A program made the position numbers and the translations under genes. From NCBI RefSeq assembly GCF_937616625.2, contig NC_065570.1, positions 25,444,046 to 25,508,045 of the forward strand: DNA of 64,000 nt. Direction: 5' to 3'. Under the pieces are notes generated by a model. That model did not search any database and was not told the DNA's origin. It worked only from the letters and a program-made list of their open reading frames with translations. Numbering within the stretch: the first letter of the stretch is position 1; the number at the start of each line of letters is the position of its first letter. The DNA comes from Mercurialis annua (Eukaryota > Streptophyta > Magnoliopsida > Malpighiales > Euphorbiaceae). Of the stretch, positions 62,246 to 64,000 are shown piece by piece.

Positions 62246-64000
62246 TATTTGTTTCGTAACGGTTGTAAACGTTTGGCTTAAATTTCTAATATATGTAAAA
62301 CGTTTGGATTTCTTTCGTAACGTTTGCAAACGTTTGGCTTCAATCGCTAATAAGGTAAAACATTTGGATTTGTTTCGTAACGTTTGTAAACGTTTGGCTT
62401 AAATCGCTAAAAAGGTGAAACGTTTGGATTTGTTTCGTAATATTTTAAGCGTTTGGCTTAAATCGCAAAAATGGGGAAACCTTTGAATTTGTTTCGTAAC
62501 GTTGGTAAACGTTTGGCTAAAATCACTATAAAGGTGAAACGTTTGGTTTTGTTTCGTAACGTTTGTAAACGTTTGGCTTAAATCGCTAAAAAGGTGAAAC
62601 GTTTGGATTTGTTTCGTAACGTTTTTAAACATTTGGCTTAAATTTCTAAAAAGTTGAAACGCTTGGATTTGTTTCGTAACGATTGTAAACGTTTGGCTTA
62701 AATTGCTAAAAAGGCGAAACACTTGGATTTGTTTTGTAATGTTTGTAAACGTTCGGCTTATATTGCTAAAAAGGTGAAATATTTGGATTTGTTTCATAAC
62801 CTTTGTAAACGTTTTGCTTAGGCCGCTAAAAGGAGAAACGTTTAGATTTTTTTCGTAACGTTTGTAAACGTTTGGCTTAAATTGCTAAAAAGGTGTAACG
62901 CTTGGATTTGTGTCGTAACATTTGTAAACGTTTGGCTTAAATTGCAAAAAAGGGGAAACGCTTGGATTTGATTCGTAAAGTTTGTAAATGTTTGGCTTAC
63001 ATTACTAAAAAGGTGAAACGTTTAAATTTGTTTCGTAGCGTTTATAATCATTTGGCTTAAATCGCTAAAAATAAGAAACGTTTAGATTTGTTTCGTACCG
63101 TTTGTAAACGTTTGGCTTTAATCACTAAAAAGGAGAAACTCTTTGATTTGTTTCGTAGCGTTTGTAAACGTTTGGCTTAAATTGCTAAAAAGGTGAAACG
63201 CTTGGATTTGCTTCGTTACATTTGTAAATGTTTTGCTTAAATTGCTAAAAAGGTGAAACGTTTTGTTTTTGTTTCGTAATATTTGTCAACGTTCGGCTTA
63301 AATCGCTAAAAAGGTGAAACGTTTGGATTTGTTTTGTAACGTTTGTAAACGTTTTACTGAAATTGCAAAAAAGGTGAAACGCTTGGATTTGTTTCGTAAC
63401 GTTTGTAAACGTCTTGCTTAAATTGCTAAAAAGGTGAAACGCTTAGATTTGTTTCGTATTGTTTGTAAACGTTTGGCTTAAATTATTAAAAAGGGTAAAC
63501 ATCTGGTTTTGTTTCGTAACGTTTGTAAAGGTTTGACTTAAATCGCTAAAAAGGTGAAACGTTTAGATTTGTTTCATAAGGTTTTAAACGTTTGGTTTTG
63601 TTTCGTAATGATTGTAAACGTTTGTCTTAAATCGCTAAATAGGTGAAAAGTTTGTATTTGTTTCGTAACGTTTGTAAACGTTTCGCTTAAATTGCTAAAA
63701 AGGCAAAACGTTTGGATTTGTTTCGTAAGATTTTGTAAATGTTTGGCTTAAATCACTAAAAAGGTGAAACGTTTAGATTTGTTTTGTAACGTTTGTAAAT
63801 GTTTGGCTTAAATCGCCAATAAGGTGAAACGTTTGGATTTGTTTTGTAACGTTTGTAAATGTTTGGCTTAATTCGCTAAAAAGGTGAAACGTTTGGATTT
63901 GTTTCGTAACGTTTGTAAACGTTTGGCTTAATTAGCTAAAAAGGTGACACGGTATTTGTTTCGTAATGTTTGTAAACGTTTTGCTTAAATCGCTAAAAAG
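62246..64000 (-). repeat. 60-bp satellite, reverse orientation, right edge
   Basis: About 29 reverse monomers running off the window. The first 1.3 kb repeats 38121-39400 in order, for example the monomer with TCTTTGATTTG at about 63140 and 39073. Confidence 0.95.

Noticed and set aside
1..64000. Dozens of open frames of 60-189 codons in the satellite
   Set aside because: They are translations of the 60-bp monomer, which stays in frame because 60 is divisible by three. They have no distinct domains and occur in both directions, so I did not list them as genes.
1..64000. Telomere repeat, 5S or 45S rDNA, or tRNA genes
   Set aside because: I saw no TTTAGGG runs, no rRNA-like sequence and no cloverleaf. 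The iMet match at 25558-25569 is only the primer site.

Overview
The window is plant repetitive DNA, almost certainly from a flowering plant. It is heterochromatin with no convincing host gene. Three things point to a plant nuclear genome: a Ty3/gypsy retrotransposon with 3-kb LTRs (TGT...ACA ends) and an initiator-Met tRNA primer site, two solo LTRs of related families, and a CACTA-type DNA transposon. The species cannot be named from the sequence.

About 47 of the 64 kb is one tandem satellite with a monomer of about 60 bp. The consensus carries three AACGTT palindromes spaced 10, 20 and 30 bp apart. I call the orientation in which the + strand reads AAGCCAAACGTTTACAAACG 'forward' and its complement 'reverse'. 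Orientation switches many times: mostly reverse with four short forward inserts (1-8545), forward (8546-9445), a 51-bp non-satellite spacer, reverse (9497-14955), forward (14956-38120, broken by transposons), reverse (38121-41449), forward (41450-62245) and reverse (62246-64000). Switch points recur with the same junction sequence, so the array is built in tiers: 60-bp monomers, higher-order units of about 2.6-3.4 kb, and blocks over 20 kb that contain both orientations. Because 60 is a multiple of three, the satellite gives many open frames coding 20-residue repeats. I treat these as artefacts.

Three insertions interrupt the array. (1) 9855-11013: a 1,159-bp non-autonomous CACTA element with 16-bp perfect terminal inverted repeats, a TGT target duplication and dense hairpins near both ends. 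(2) 15431-28580: a retrotransposon composite read on the minus strand. It has 5' LTR 25574-28580, PBS, leader, a gag pseudogene (21627-22475), a 2.9-kb stretch without recognisable pol, a polypurine tract and 3' LTR 15732-18736. Left of the 3' LTR lie 301 bp of a second leader copy with its own PBS, so this is a truncated tandem LTR-internal-LTR-internal arrangement. Nested in the leader is a 2,557-bp solo LTR (22681-25237) with a perfect ATACT duplication. (3) 31076-33774: a third-family solo LTR in the satellite; five uninterrupted copies of the same higher-order unit in this window show its empty site.

The most unusual signals are the phased palindromes in the satellite, the reused inversion junctions, an array of seven palindromes about 21 bp apart inside the LTR transcribed region (with four analogous palindromes in the nested solo LTR), and a short hairpin shared by all three LTR families with a compensatory base-pair change. 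The only protein-coding relic I recognise is the broken gag.
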